A stretch of DNA of 64,000 bases from Gymnodinialimonas phycosphaerae (GTDB lineage Bacteria; Pseudomonadota; Alphaproteobacteria; Rhodobacterales; Rhodobacteraceae): contig NZ_JAIMBW010000001.1 in NCBI RefSeq assembly GCF_019195455.1, forward strand, positions 372,001 to 436,000. Reading direction: 5' to 3'. The notes below the pieces were generated by a model that saw only the letters and a program-made list of their open reading frames with translations, was not told the origin of the DNA and searched no databases. The position numbers were made by a program, and so were the translations under genes. Each line of letters starts with the position of its first letter. The first letter of the stretch is position 1. This document shows positions 1 to 8,861 of the stretch, one piece after another.

Positions 1-1065
1 TTTGTCAGCGGCTTCCAACGCATAGGTCATGCCGATGCCGAAGGAGACGATGGTGACGTCCGTGCCCTCGCGCCAGATCTTGGCCTTGCCGAAGGGGATG
101 GTGAAATCATCCATGTCCGGCACCTCGAACGAGCGACCGTAGAGGATCTCGTTTTCAAGGAATACGACCGGGTTGGGGTCGCGGATGGCGGTTTTCAGCA
201 GGCCTTTGGCGTCGGCTGCCGAATAGGGCATGACGACCTTGAGGCCGGGCACTTGGGAATACCACGTCGCGTAGTCGTGGCTGTGCTGCGCGCCCACGCG
301 GGCGGCGGCACCGTTGGCGCCCCGGAACACCATGGGCGCGCCCATCTGGCCGCCTGACATGTAAAGCGTCTTGGCGGCAGAGTTGATGATGTGGTCAATC
401 GCCTGCATGGCGAAGTTGAAGGTCATGAACTCGACGATGGGCTTGAGCCCGCCGAAGGCCGCGCCCACACCGATGCCGGCAAAGCCGTGCTCGGTGATTG
501 GCGTGTCGATGACGCGCTTCTCGCCGAACTCATCCAGCATGCCTTGGGTGATCTTGTAGGCGCCGTTGTACTCGGCCACTTCCTCACCCATCACGAAAAC
601 GTTGGGGTCGGCGCGCATTTCCTCGGACATGGCATCGCGAAGCGCTTCGCGCACCGTCTGGGTCTTCATCGGCGTGCCGTCGGGCCAATCGGGGCTGGTG
701 TTCGCCTTTGGCGCGGCGGGGGCAGGGGCGGTGGTCGCAGGCGCAGGGTCGGACTTGCCTTCAGAACCGTTCAGCGCGGCAGGCGCGGGTGCACTTTCCG
801 CTTCGGCGGCAGACATATCCTCGCCCTTTTCGCCGATGATCGCGATGGCGGTGTTCACCTTCACGCCTTCGGTGCCTTCTTCTACAAGGATCTTGCCGAT
901 CACACCTTCGTCGACAGCTTCGAATTCCATCGTGGCTTTATCGGTTTCAATCTCGGCCAGGATATCGCCGGATTGCACGGTGTCGCCTTCTTTCACCAGC
1001 CATTTGGCCAGCGTGCCTTCTTCCATCGTGGGGGAGAGGGCGGGCATCAGAATTTCTACAGCCAT
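1..1065 (-). CDS. pdhB: Pyruvate dehydrogenase E1 component, beta subunit, with N-terminal lipoyl domain (partial)
   Basis: With E1 alpha this subunit decarboxylates pyruvate with thiamine diphosphate and passes the acetyl group to lipoyl-E2 in the cytoplasmic PDH complex. Residues 1-80 form a lipoyl domain with the modified lysine at K43 in ETDKATME. An Ala/Pro linker follows (about 85-125), then the transketolase-like E1 beta domain ([28 protein letters not shown]). A lipoyl domain on E1 beta is typical of many alphaproteobacteria. The ATG directly abuts the stop of pdhA, so the two are translationally coupled. The C-terminal end lies outside the window; pdhC (E2) probably follows. Confidence 0.97.
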   Translation of the reverse strand, partial: MAVEILMPALSPTMEEGTLAKWLVKEGDTVQSGDILAEIETDKATMEFEAVDEGVIGKILVEEGTEGVKVNTAIAIIGEKGEDMSAAEAESAPAPAALNGSEGKSDPAPATTAPAPAAPKANTSPDWPDGTPMKTQTVREALRDAMSEEMRADPNVFVMGEEVAEYNGAYKITQGMLDEFGEKRVIDTPITEHGFAGIGVGAAFGGLKPIVEFMTFNFAMQAIDHIINSAAKTLYMSGGQMGAPMVFRGANGAAARVGAQHSHDYATWYSQVPGLKVVMPYSAADAKGLLKTAIRDPNPVVFLENEILYGRSFEVPDMDDFTIPFGKAKIWREGTDVTIVSFGIGMTYALEAADK

Positions 1066-2094
1066 TTACACAGCCTCCCCTTGCGGTGCCTCATCGGCGT
1101 AGATGTCAGTCCAGAGTTCTTCCAGCGCGGGTTCCGGGCTTTCCTTGGCGAACTCGGCCGAGGCGTTGACGACCTCTTTGATTTCCTTGTCGATGGCCTT
1201 CAGGTCATCTTCCGTCGCGTGGCCGCCGGTCAGCAGCATCTGGCGGATGTGTTCGATCGCGTCGCGCTTTTCGCGCATCTCCTGCACTTCTTCGCGGGTC
1301 CGGTACTTCGCCGGGTCCGACATGGAGTGGCCGCGATAGCGGTAGGTCTTGATTTCCAGGATGTACGGCCCGTTGCCTGCGCGGCAGTGGGCGACGGCCT
1401 TTTCACCGGCGGCCTTCACGGCCAGCACGTCCATGCCGTCCACTTCCTCGCCCTTGATGCCGTAGGCGGCACCCCGTTCCCAGTAAGACGGCGAATGGGT
1501 GGAGCGTTTGGTCGAAGTGCCCATGGCGTACTGGTTGTTTTCAATGACGAAAATGCAGGGCAGGCCCCAGATTTCGGCCATGTTGTAGGCCTCGTAGACT
1601 TGGCCCTGGTTGGCGGCACCGTCGCCGAAATAGGTGAAGGTCACGCGGTCGTTGCCAAGGTACTTATCCGCAAACGCAAGGCCCGCGCCGATCGGCACCT
1701 GGGCTGCGACGATGCCGTGGCCGCCATAGAAATGTTTCTCCTTCGAGAACATGTGCATGGAGCCGCCCTTGCCCTTCGAATAACCGCCTTCGCGGCCGGT
1801 CAACTCGGCCATCACGCCCTTGGGATCCATCCCACACGCCAGCATGTGGCCGTGATCGCGGTACGAGGTGATGCGCTTGTCGCCTTCCTCGGCGGCGGCC
1901 TCAAGGCCCACAACGACGGCCTCTTGACCGATATAGAGGTGGCAGAAACCGCCGATCAGGCCCATGCCGTAGAGTTGGCCCGCCTTCTCTTCGAAGCGGC
2001 GGATCAAAAGCATCTCGCGGTAATAGGTCTTGAGCTCTTCCGCCGAAACATTCGACGAAGTTGCCGCTTTGGCGGTTGTCTTGCGTGCAGCCAT
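1066..2094 (-). CDS. pdhA: Pyruvate dehydrogenase E1 component, alpha subunit
   Basis: This is the thiamine-diphosphate-binding alpha subunit of pyruvate dehydrogenase, 342 aa, the normal length. The ThDP motif runs from GDG (157-159) to NN (186-187). The phosphorylation-loop region RYRGHSMSDPAKYR is conserved. The start chosen is the ATG at 2094, because GAGAGGAG sits 9 nt upstream; the frame could be extended 8 codons but has no ribosome site there. It is first in a pdhA-pdhB unit. A GTTTAAC/GTTGAAC quasi-palindrome at 2126-2139 lies in its leader and could be an operator, which is inference only. Confidence 0.97.
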   Translation of the reverse strand: MAARKTTAKAATSSNVSAEELKTYYREMLLIRRFEEKAGQLYGMGLIGGFCHLYIGQEAVVVGLEAAAEEGDKRITSYRDHGHMLACGMDPKGVMAELTGREGGYSKGKGGSMHMFSKEKHFYGGHGIVAAQVPIGAGLAFADKYLGNDRVTFTYFGDGAANQGQVYEAYNMAEIWGLPCIFVIENNQYAMGTSTKRSTHSPSYWERGAAYGIKGEEVDGMDVLAVKAAGEKAVAHCRAGNGPYILEIKTYRYRGHSMSDPAKYRTREEVQEMREKRDAIEHIRQMLLTGGHATEDDLKAIDKEIKEVVNASAEFAKESPEPALEELWTDIYADEAPQGEAV

Positions 2095-2251
2095 TCTGCG
2101 CCACTCCTCTCCCGGCAAGGGAATAGTTTAACGTTGAACAATCTATTAGCAGAGGTTTCGCGCAGAGTCTTGGGGTAATGCTGACGCAGGGGCACAGATC
2201 CGCCATGCGCGGATTGAATGCCTTGTTTGCAAAGGGTTGCCGGGGGCGGGG

Positions 2252-2545
2252 TCAGGGAAGGATCAGCTCGTCCGGACGGGCGTAGCCCAAGACGTTGCGC
2301 ACGCGTTCATCCAGAAGATCGATGTCGAGGTAGTCATCCGAGAGCCGCCGCGTCAGGATCTCCATCCGCTCGGTCTGCATCTGAAGGCGGGCCAGTTCTT
2401 CGGTCAGGCGGTCGCGTTCGGCCTCGACCTGGATGCGCTGAAACAGGCCGTTGTCCCCCTGCACCGCAGCGAAGGTGAAGTAGAAGCCCACAAGGAACAG
2501 GATGCCCGGCACGATGGCCCGGGTCAGGGATAGGGTCCGCAACAT
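2252..2545 (-). CDS. ftsB: Septum formation initiator family protein (FtsB-like)
   Basis: This is a 97-aa bitopic membrane protein: a short cytoplasmic N-terminus, one hydrophobic segment (about residues 9-28), then a periplasmic coiled coil (about 32-70) and a short tail. Length, topology and position between glycolytic genes and pdhA match alphaproteobacterial FtsB/DivIC homologues, which join FtsL and FtsQ in the divisome. It lies 157 nt upstream of pdhA and 158 nt downstream of the aldolase gene, all on the same strand. Family membership rests on topology and context more than on specific residues. Confidence 0.85.
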   Translation of the reverse strand: MLRTLSLTRAIVPGILFLVGFYFTFAAVQGDNGLFQRIQVEAERDRLTEELARLQMQTERMEILTRRLSDDYLDIDLLDERVRNVLGYARPDELILP

Positions 2546-2636
2546 GTTTCTGCCTCTTGGCCCGAAAGGGCCCGTTCCGCGGACCTCTTGTGGATCCGTC
2601 GCAGACAGATTCGCATATTTCGGGGGCTTTGGGAAT

Positions 2637-2655
2637 CCCCCACATTTTGTGGGGG
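2637..2655. repeat. Hairpin between fba and ftsB
   Basis: This is a perfect inverted repeat with 7-bp arms (CCCCCAC / GTGGGGG) around ATTTT, lying 49-67 nt beyond the aldolase stop. It has no clean U-tract in either direction, so it may attenuate or protect the aldolase mRNA end rather than terminate it. A second, less regular GC-rich stem (GGGGGACCCC region) follows at about 2680. Confidence 0.5.
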
Positions 2656-2703
2656 AAAACCGTGCAGAAGTCAGGTGCCGGGGGACCCCAAGTACCGGGT
2701 GGC

Positions 2704-3594
2704 TCAGGTGATCGAGGCCTCGAAGATCGCGTCGATGGAGGCTTCCAGCTTGGCGTTGAACGTCGCCTCGTCCTGCTGTGCCGAAAGGCCTTCGGTCAGG
2801 GCACGGCTGAAGCTGGCGATCATGCCATGGTTGTTTGCCAGCTTGGCGGTCGCCTCTTCGCGGCTGTAGCCGCCCGAAAGCGCGACGACGCGCATCACTT
2901 TGGGATGGGCGATCAGTGGCGCGTAGAAATCCGCGACGTCGGGCAGGGTCAGCTTCAACATGATCTGGCGGTCACCGGGCATGGCGTCCAGCTCGGCCAG
3001 AATAGCGTCGCGCAGTAGCACCTCGATCTCGGCCTTGGCAGGCGCGGTGATGGACACCTCGGGTTCCAGGATCGGGACAAGCCCGTGGTCCAACACCTGT
3101 GCGCCAAGCTTGAATTGCTGCGCCACGTTGGCCTTGATCCCCTTGGCGTTGGGTTCGGTGATGACAGAGCGCGCCTTGGTGCCGAAAATGCCCTTGGCAA
3201 CGGCACGCTCCAGCAGGGCGTCCAGTTCGGGGATCGGCTTGAGCATCTGGACGCCGTCGCCCGCGTCTTCAAGGCCCTTGTCTATCTTCAGGAAGGGGAC
3301 GACGTGACGCTCGGACCAAAGGTACTCGGCGGCGGGGCGGCCCTCGATCTCTCGGTCCATGGTCATCTCGAACAGGATCGCGCCGATGACCTTGTCGCCG
3401 GTGAAGGCGGGGGCCGTGGCGATGCGCGCGCGCATGGCGTGGATCAGGTCAAACATCTCGGCATCCGAGGCGTAAGCCGTCTCGTCCACCCCGTATTGTT
3501 TCAACGCCTTGGGCGTGGAGCCCCCCGATTGATCCAGCGCGGCAATGAAACCCGCGCCCTTCTGCATTTGTGCGATCTGCTCTGCGTTGGCCAT
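2704..3594 (-). CDS. fba: Class I fructose-bisphosphate aldolase
   Basis: It splits fructose-1,6-bisphosphate into dihydroxyacetone phosphate and glyceraldehyde-3-phosphate through a Schiff base. The protein is 296 aa, the length of the small bacterial class I family (Staphylococcus FdaB type). The N-terminal signature ALDQSGGSTPKALKQYG (19-35) is intact, and K214 in MLKLTLP is the likely Schiff-base lysine by analogy. The ATG at 3594 is preceded by AAAGGAGG with ideal spacing; a 44-codon upstream extension of the frame has no such site. It follows pgk by 71 nt and is probably co-transcribed with gap and pgk. Confidence 0.95.
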   Translation of the reverse strand: MANAEQIAQMQKGAGFIAALDQSGGSTPKALKQYGVDETAYASDAEMFDLIHAMRARIATAPAFTGDKVIGAILFEMTMDREIEGRPAAEYLWSERHVVPFLKIDKGLEDAGDGVQMLKPIPELDALLERAVAKGIFGTKARSVITEPNAKGIKANVAQQFKLGAQVLDHGLVPILEPEVSITAPAKAEIEVLLRDAILAELDAMPGDRQIMLKLTLPDVADFYAPLIAHPKVMRVVALSGGYSREEATAKLANNHGMIASFSRALTEGLSAQQDEATFNAKLEASIDAIFEASIT

Positions 3595-3665
3595 GAGGTG
3601 CCTCCTTTGACGTGCTTGACCCGGTTTAAGGCCCGCACGCGGGAGCGTCCATTGTGGTTGCGCTA

Positions 3666-4856
3666 TCAGGCGGTCTTCGCGGCCTCCAGCGCCGCGACAC
3701 CGGGCAGGGTCTTGCCTTCCATCCATTCAAGGAAAGCGCCGCCTGCGGAGGAGACGTAGGTGAATTGGTCCGCGACGCCCGCGTGGTTGAGCGCGGCAAC
3801 AGTGTCGCCGCCGCCCGCAACCGAGATCAGGTCTTCGGCGGTGGTGGCGATGCCCGCCAGCTTGGCCGCGCGCACGGTGGCGGCATCAAACGGCGGCATC
3901 TCGAACGCGCCCAACGGGCCGTTCCAGACCAAGGTGGTGCATTCCTGAAGCAGCGTATCGAAGGCCGCGACGGTGGCGGGGCCTGCGTCGAGGATCATGG
4001 CATCGTCGGGGCAGGCGTCGGCGGGCAGTATCTCGGAGGGGGCATGGGCCTTGAATTCGCGGGCAACGACGATGTCGACGGGCAGATGAATGGTGCAGGC
4101 CGTGGTTTCGGCCTTGGCCATGATGGCCCGTGCGGTGTCGGCAAGGTCGTGTTCACACAGCGACTTGCCGACAGGCTTGCCTTGGGCGGCAAGGAAGGTG
4201 TTGGCCATGCCGCCGCCGATCACAAGGTGGTCGACCTTCTCGATCAGGTTGCTGAGCAGATCCAGCTTGGAGGAGACCTTGGCCCCCCCCACGACCGCCA
4301 TGACCGGCCGCAGGGGCGTGCCGAGTGCCGCGTCAAGGGCGCTGAGTTCCGCCTCCATCAGGCGACCCGCGCAGGCGGGCAGCAGGCGGGCGACCCCCTC
4401 GGTCGAGGCATGGGCACGGTGCGCGGCCGAGAAGGCATCGTTGCAATAGACATCGCCAAGGGAGGCAAGGAAGCCCGCCATTTTCGGGTCATTGGCCTCT
4501 TCCATGGCGGTAAAGCGGGTGTTCTCGATCAGGGTCACGGTGCCCTCAGGCAGGGCATCCAGCGTGGCGCGGTCGGGCTTTTCGATGAAGGTGACGGATT
4601 GGCCGAGCGCGTCTTCGAGGGCGGGAAGGGTCACGCGCAGGCTCATTTCGGGGACGACCTTGCCCTTGGGGCGACCGAAGTGGGCCAGCATCACCGGGCG
4701 TCCACCCTTGGCCAGAATGTCCTTGATCGTGGGCACGATGCGCTCGATCCGGGTGGCGTCGGTCACGGTGCCGTCTTCCACCGGCACGTTGATATCCACG
4801 CGGGTGAGGACGAGTTTGCCCGCCAGATCCATGTCGTCGAGGGTGTTGAAGCGCAT
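3666..4856 (-). CDS. pgk: Phosphoglycerate kinase
   Basis: It interconverts 1,3-bisphosphoglycerate plus ADP and 3-phosphoglycerate plus ATP. The protein is 396 aa, the usual length. Substrate-binding elements include [13 protein letters not shown] near the N-terminus and [10 protein letters not shown]; the C-terminal nucleotide-binding loop is [13 protein letters not shown]. The ATG at 4856 has GGGAG about 8 nt upstream; the frame can be extended 18 codons but without a ribosome site. It sits between gap (180 nt upstream) and fba (71 nt downstream) on the same strand. Confidence 0.97.
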   Translation of the reverse strand: MRFNTLDDMDLAGKLVLTRVDINVPVEDGTVTDATRIERIVPTIKDILAKGGRPVMLAHFGRPKGKVVPEMSLRVTLPALEDALGQSVTFIEKPDRATLDALPEGTVTLIENTRFTAMEEANDPKMAGFLASLGDVYCNDAFSAAHRAHASTEGVARLLPACAGRLMEAELSALDAALGTPLRPVMAVVGGAKVSSKLDLLSNLIEKVDHLVIGGGMANTFLAAQGKPVGKSLCEHDLADTARAIMAKAETTACTIHLPVDIVVAREFKAHAPSEILPADACPDDAMILDAGPATVAAFDTLLQECTTLVWNGPLGAFEMPPFDAATVRAAKLAGIATTAEDLISVAGGGDTVAALNHAGVADQFTYVSSAGGAFLEWMEGKTLPGVAALEAAKTA

Positions 4857-4934
4857 CGAAGGTCTCCCTGAGTGGTGGACGTGTTGTGCCATGCCCGAAG
4901 GGTCCGCCAAAAGGGTTTAGATGCCTCCCCTTCT

Positions 4935-5008
4935 GGGGGCAACGCCCCCAATCGGGCAGTGGGCCAGGATATTTTTGGAACGGGGAAGGGGCGCGCGCGC
5001 AATTTCAG
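4935..5008 (+). repeat. Dispersed extragenic element (copy 1), between gap and pgk
   Basis: A GGGGGC/GCCCCC hairpin (4935-4949) is followed by a GATATTT...GGAAC..GGGAAGGGGCG block (about 4968-4993) and GCGCGCGCAATTTCA. The same block recurs near 50,185 and, more diverged, near 44,990 and 47,680. The GCGCGCGCAATTTCA tail recurs at about 39,233. Function is unknown; it lies in the non-coding gap between gap and pgk. Confidence 0.55.
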
Positions 5009-5036
5009 ACAAATGCGCGCGGCTTTTTGTAAGGCG

Positions 5037-6038
<1,002 letters not shown>

Positions 6039-6091
6039 GGGAATGCCTCCTGATGGATGGGCCGCGCGGGCGGCCTTGGGTGCCGAGTTGA

Positions 6092-6105
6092 TGTTAGCGG
6101 TAACA
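6092..6105. promoter_or_regulatory. Candidate LacI-family operator upstream of gap
   Basis: The 14-nt site TGTTAGCGGTAACA has perfect TGTTA/TAACA arms around GCGG and is a typical LacI-family operator shape. Three related sites lie upstream of the second GAPDH gene (8716-8760). From memory the motif resembles that of CceR, the alphaproteobacterial LacI-type regulator of central carbon metabolism. That assignment is inference; the palindrome itself is plain in the sequence. Confidence 0.6.
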
Positions 6106-6151
6106 GCGCCGTCTTAACGTGTGTCGCGACGCTTGGGAAGGGGCTGCAAGG

Positions 6152-6295
6152 TTAGCGCCAGAAGGCCATCCACCACAAAAGGTCCGCAAACTTCCGCCCC
6201 AGAAACAGCGAGGTGTTCCAGTCGAACAGGACGGCGTCCACCGCCAGGAAGGCGGCGATGAGGATGCAGATCCATATCGCAAGCGTGTTTGTCAT
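6152..6295 (-). CDS. 47-aa single-pass membrane protein upstream of gap
   Basis: This small gene encodes MTNTLAIWICILIAAFLAVD at its start, one strongly hydrophobic helix of about 20 residues, then an aromatic, mildly basic tail ending WWMAFWR. AGGAAGG lies 6 nt before the ATG at 6295. It lies between the cupin gene and gap on the same strand, 38 nt after the cupin stop, so it is probably co-transcribed with the cupin. I do not recognise a named family and assign no function. Confidence 0.7.
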   Translation of the reverse strand: MTNTLAIWICILIAAFLAVDAVLFDWNTSLFLGRKFADLLWWMAFWR

Positions 6296-6333
6296 TGGCG
6301 CCTTCCTGCCACGGAGCGCGTGCAGGCGGAAGG

Positions 6334-6819
6334 CTATTTCTTGGCGCCCATGACCGGGTTTTCAATCGCATCATGGGCAACAAGATCATAGGGCAGGCCC
6401 TGGTTGCGGAAAATGCGCTGCTTTTTGCGGGGGTAATCGCCCACGTCGTGCGGCAGGCGTTGGCCCATGACAAGTATACGCAGGGTCTCGGTGCCGGTAT
6501 TCACGATGGTATGAGGGAGGCCACCGGCGCGGTAGCCGATGAAATCGCCCGGCGCGATGGGGTGATGTTCCTCTCCGATCGTTGCCGTGCCGGTGCCCGA
6601 CAGGATGTAGACGGCCTCATCTTCATGGTGATGGACGTGGTATTCGGTGGTCTCGTCGCCGGGCGCAACCTCGATCAGGTGAATGCCAAGGCCGGTCAGG
6701 CCGGTTACGTCGCCGAGTGACTTGTTGATCCGCTTTGCGGCGGGGTTCACGAAGTGGACCTTCGCCACCCCCTCCATCGCGGCGATGTCGGCGGCTTTGA
6801 TCAGGTAGATGTCGGTCAT
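6334..6819 (-). CDS. Cupin-domain protein
   Basis: This 161-aa protein contains a single conserved cupin barrel (about residues 45-120). Motif 1 is EYHVHHHEDEAVYILSGTGT, which holds the metal-binding His and Glu residues, and motif 2 is PGDFIGYRAGGLPHTIVN. The C-terminal tail contains YPRKKQR. Substrate and enzymatic activity cannot be read from the sequence; related proteins are annotated only as cupins. It is transcribed toward the small membrane gene and gap, and is divergent from the gene at 7046. Confidence 0.8.
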   Translation of the reverse strand: MTDIYLIKAADIAAMEGVAKVHFVNPAAKRINKSLGDVTGLTGLGIHLIEVAPGDETTEYHVHHHEDEAVYILSGTGTATIGEEHHPIAPGDFIGYRAGGLPHTIVNTGTETLRILVMGQRLPHDVGDYPRKKQRIFRNQGLPYDLVAHDAIENPVMGAKK

Positions 6820-6867
6820 CTTGGCGCTCCGGGTTCAGGACCTTGGCAGCTTGGTCCAGCGACGCGA

Positions 6868-6942
6868 GACGCACAAGGCCGGGACGCATAGGGCCCAGAC
6901 GCACAGGGCCGCAACGCACAAGGCCGCAACGCACAGGGCCGC
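6868..6942. repeat. Five tandem copies of a 15-bp repeat
   Basis: There are five head-to-tail 15-bp units of consensus RACGCACARGGCCGC, with only a few substitutions between copies. They lie in the 226-nt gap between two divergent genes (cupin and the gene at 7046), where their promoters must be. Because the unit is a multiple of three, every frame reads as a pentapeptide repeat, but no credible gene contains it. Confidence 0.9.
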
Positions 6943-7045
6943 GGCGTGCCTTTGCGTCAGGGAACTTTTTGCCTGCACCTGCGTTGACGCTACACACAAC
7001 TTTTGCAAGGGGGCCACGCTTCACACACACCCAGAGGAAGCGCCA

Positions 7046-7456
7046 ATGACGGTCAAAGAGTTTTTCCAGAAGAACGCCGCCGATTTTGCGGCTCGTGATA
7101 TGGAGGCCTGCGCCGATACGCTTGCGATCCCCTCGACGATCCACGTGGGCGACAGGCAAATCCACATCGGGTCTCGTCCGCTGCTTCTGGACATGCTGAC
7201 CGCCTATCGCCGCAACCTTGATGTGGAGGCTTACAGCCGGACGGAGTTGGAGATGCACCACGTGATGACAGACCGCCACGACCGGTGGCAGGCATTCCTG
7301 ACGTGGCGCCACCTTAATGATCAAGGCGCGGTCATCAGCGCGGTGGATGCCACTTATATTGTGCGCGAAACATCGCCCGGACGCCTTCAATGCATCACCG
7401 CAGAGATCATTTCGCCCGCCAAATCGCGTTTGCTGATGGGACTTCCCGTCGTCTGA
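7046..7456 (+). CDS. Uncharacterised SnoaL/NTF2-like protein
   Basis: The protein has 136 aa. The N-terminal helix (VKEFFQKNAADFAARDMEAC), the YRRNLDVEAY segment and the following antiparallel strands fit the cone-shaped NTF2/SnoaL fold used by many small ligand-binding or isomerase proteins. AGAGGAAG precedes the ATG at 7046. The open frame reaches upstream through the 15-bp repeat, but that part is low-complexity and lacks a ribosome site. Fold assignment is by general pattern and is tentative; function is unknown. It converges on the second gap gene across the 43-bp repeat array. Confidence 0.65.
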   Translation: MTVKEFFQKNAADFAARDMEACADTLAIPSTIHVGDRQIHIGSRPLLLDMLTAYRRNLDVEAYSRTELEMHHVMTDRHDRWQAFLTWRHLNDQGAVISAVDATYIVRETSPGRLQCITAEIISPAKSRLLMGLPVV

Positions 7457-7457
7457 T

Positions 7458-7621
7458 CTCCGCGCTCAAGCAGCCCGAAGGGCTGTAGCGCAGAAAGAGA
7501 CTCCGCGCTCAAGTAGCCCAAAGGGCGGTAGCGCAGAAAGGCACCCCGCGCTCAAGTAGCCCGAAGGGCGGTAGCGCAGAAAGGCACCCCGCGCTCAAGT
7601 AGCCCGAAGGGCGGTAGCGCA
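7458..7621. repeat. Four tandem 43-bp hairpin-forming repeats
   Basis: Units occupy 7458-7500, 7501-7543, 7544-7586 and 7587-7621 (the last truncated to 35 bp). Copies 3 and 4 are identical over their shared length; copies 1 and 2 differ by a few bases. Each unit is an inverted repeat: outer arms GCGCT/AGCGC and an inner GCCC-GAA-GGGC triloop stem. The units abut without spacers, so this is not a CRISPR array. They fill the space between two convergent genes. A diverged single copy lies at about 43,600-43,648. Confidence 0.92.
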
Positions 7622-7626
7622 ATAAT

Positions 7627-8631
7627 CTAGTGCATCAACCGGCCCATGGCGCCAGCCACGTCGGCCATCCGGGCCGAGAAACCCCATTCGTTGTCATACC
7701 ACGCCAGCACCCGAACGGTGCGCCCGCCGACGACCTTGGTCTGGTCGGGGGCGAAGATCGACGAATGGGTCGTGTGGTTGAAATCGACCGAGACCTTGGG
7801 CTCGGGATCATAGGACATCACCGCGCCCATGTGACCGGCGGCGGCTTCGGCCACCACTGCGTTGACGTCGGCGACCGTGACATGGCGGGCGGCTTCAAAC
7901 GTCAGGTCCACGGCCGAGACGTTGGGCGTGGGAACCCGCAGGGCGGTGCCATCCAGGCGGCCTTCCATCTCGGGCAGCACTTCGGCCAGCGCCTTGGCCG
8001 CGCCCGTCGAGGTCGGGATCATCGCCATGGCAGCAGCGCGCGCGCGGTAAAGGTCGTTGTGGCGGCGGTCCAGCGTCGGCTGATCGCCGGTGTAGGAATG
8101 GATCGTCGTCATGATGCCGCGCTCCACGCCGATGGCCTCGTTCAGGACCTTCACAAGGGGGGCCAGGCAATTGGTGGTGCACGAGCCGTTGGAAATCATC
8201 CGCTCATCGGCGCGCATGTCGCGGTGGTTCACGCCGTAAACGACCGTGCGGTCGACGTTTTTCGCGGGCGCCGAGATCAGCACTTTCTTCGCGCCCCGCT
8301 CCAGATGCACCGCTGATTTCAGCCCATCGTTGAACTTGCCGGTGCACTCCAGCACCACGTCGCACCCCTCCCAATCCAGCTCGGCCGGATCATAGGTCGA
8401 GAAGACCTTCATCGGCCCGCGTCCCAGATCCATCGTGTCACCGTCAACGCGAACCTCCCCGGGGAAGCGGCCATGGACCGAGTCGTAGCGCAGCAGATGG
8501 GCAGAGGTTTCGACCGGGCCGGTTGCGTTGATCTTCACCACCTGCACGTCATTGCGGGCGCTTTCGGCGATATAGGCCAGCGTTGCACGTCCGATGCGGC
8601 CGAAACCGTTAATGCCGAGGGTGATGGTCAT
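7627..8631 (-). CDS. gap: Second type I GAPDH, lacking the NAD-selecting Asp
   Basis: This 334-aa paralogue keeps the whole GAPDH catalytic set: GFGRIGR, C151 in SNGSCTTNC and H178 in [10 protein letters not shown]. At position 36, however, the NAD ribose-binding Asp of the first copy is Ala (KINATG versus AINDLG). The same type of replacement occurs in Bacillus GapB, the NADP-using gluconeogenic enzyme. I infer an NADP-accepting anabolic GAPDH. The ATG at 8631 has AGGAG about 8 nt upstream. Three operator-like palindromes lie 85-129 nt upstream of the start. Confidence 0.93.
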   Translation of the reverse strand: MTITLGINGFGRIGRATLAYIAESARNDVQVVKINATGPVETSAHLLRYDSVHGRFPGEVRVDGDTMDLGRGPMKVFSTYDPAELDWEGCDVVLECTGKFNDGLKSAVHLERGAKKVLISAPAKNVDRTVVYGVNHRDMRADERMISNGSCTTNCLAPLVKVLNEAIGVERGIMTTIHSYTGDQPTLDRRHNDLYRARAAAMAMIPTSTGAAKALAEVLPEMEGRLDGTALRVPTPNVSAVDLTFEAARHVTVADVNAVVAEAAAGHMGAVMSYDPEPKVSVDFNHTTHSSIFAPDQTKVVGGRTVRVLAWYDNEWGFSARMADVAGAMGRLMH

Positions 8632-8715
8632 GGACGCTCTCCTATTGGTCGCTATTGGCCCTTGGATAGGCAGGCAAGCGCCGCGTGTGAACCCGAAAGA
8701 GCCCTGAATTCCGCA

Positions 8716-8760
8716 TGTTAGCGGAAACGTTGGCGCAAACATCGGGTGGTTGCGCTAACA
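8716..8760. promoter_or_regulatory. Three adjacent operator-like palindromes upstream of the second GAPDH
   Basis: TGTTAGCGGAAACG (8716-8729), CGTTGGCGCAAACA (8728-8741) and TGGTTGCGCTAACA (8747-8760) are each about 11-12 of 14 matches to the symmetric form TGTTAGCGCTAACA. The same family of site lies before the first gap gene (6092-6105). The region also serves the divergent DUF808 gene at 8862. A LacI-family regulator is the likely binder; this is inference. Confidence 0.6.
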
Positions 8761-8861
8761 AGTGTGCGGCCCGCGCCGGACCGTTGTGGAACCCGCGACG
8801 GGTGGACGCCGTTGGCCTTTGACGTATGGTGCGCTCAACGCGCGGATTTTAAGGAACTGAC

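Noticed and set aside
391-2178. 595-codon open frame on the plus strand opposite pdhA/pdhB
   Set aside because: It is the antisense shadow of high-GC genes with clear pyruvate dehydrogenase homology; its product is His/Gly/Arg-rich with no domain.
6809-7045. N-terminal extension of the gene at 7046 through the 15-bp repeats (Thr/His/Ala/Arg pentapeptides)
   Set aside because: Every frame through a 15-bp repeat is open; the good ribosome site is at 7033-7040, just before the ATG at 7046.
7458-7621. Possible CRISPR array from regular 43-bp repeats
   Set aside because: The units abut directly with no spacers and no cas genes are in the window; each unit is itself a hairpin.
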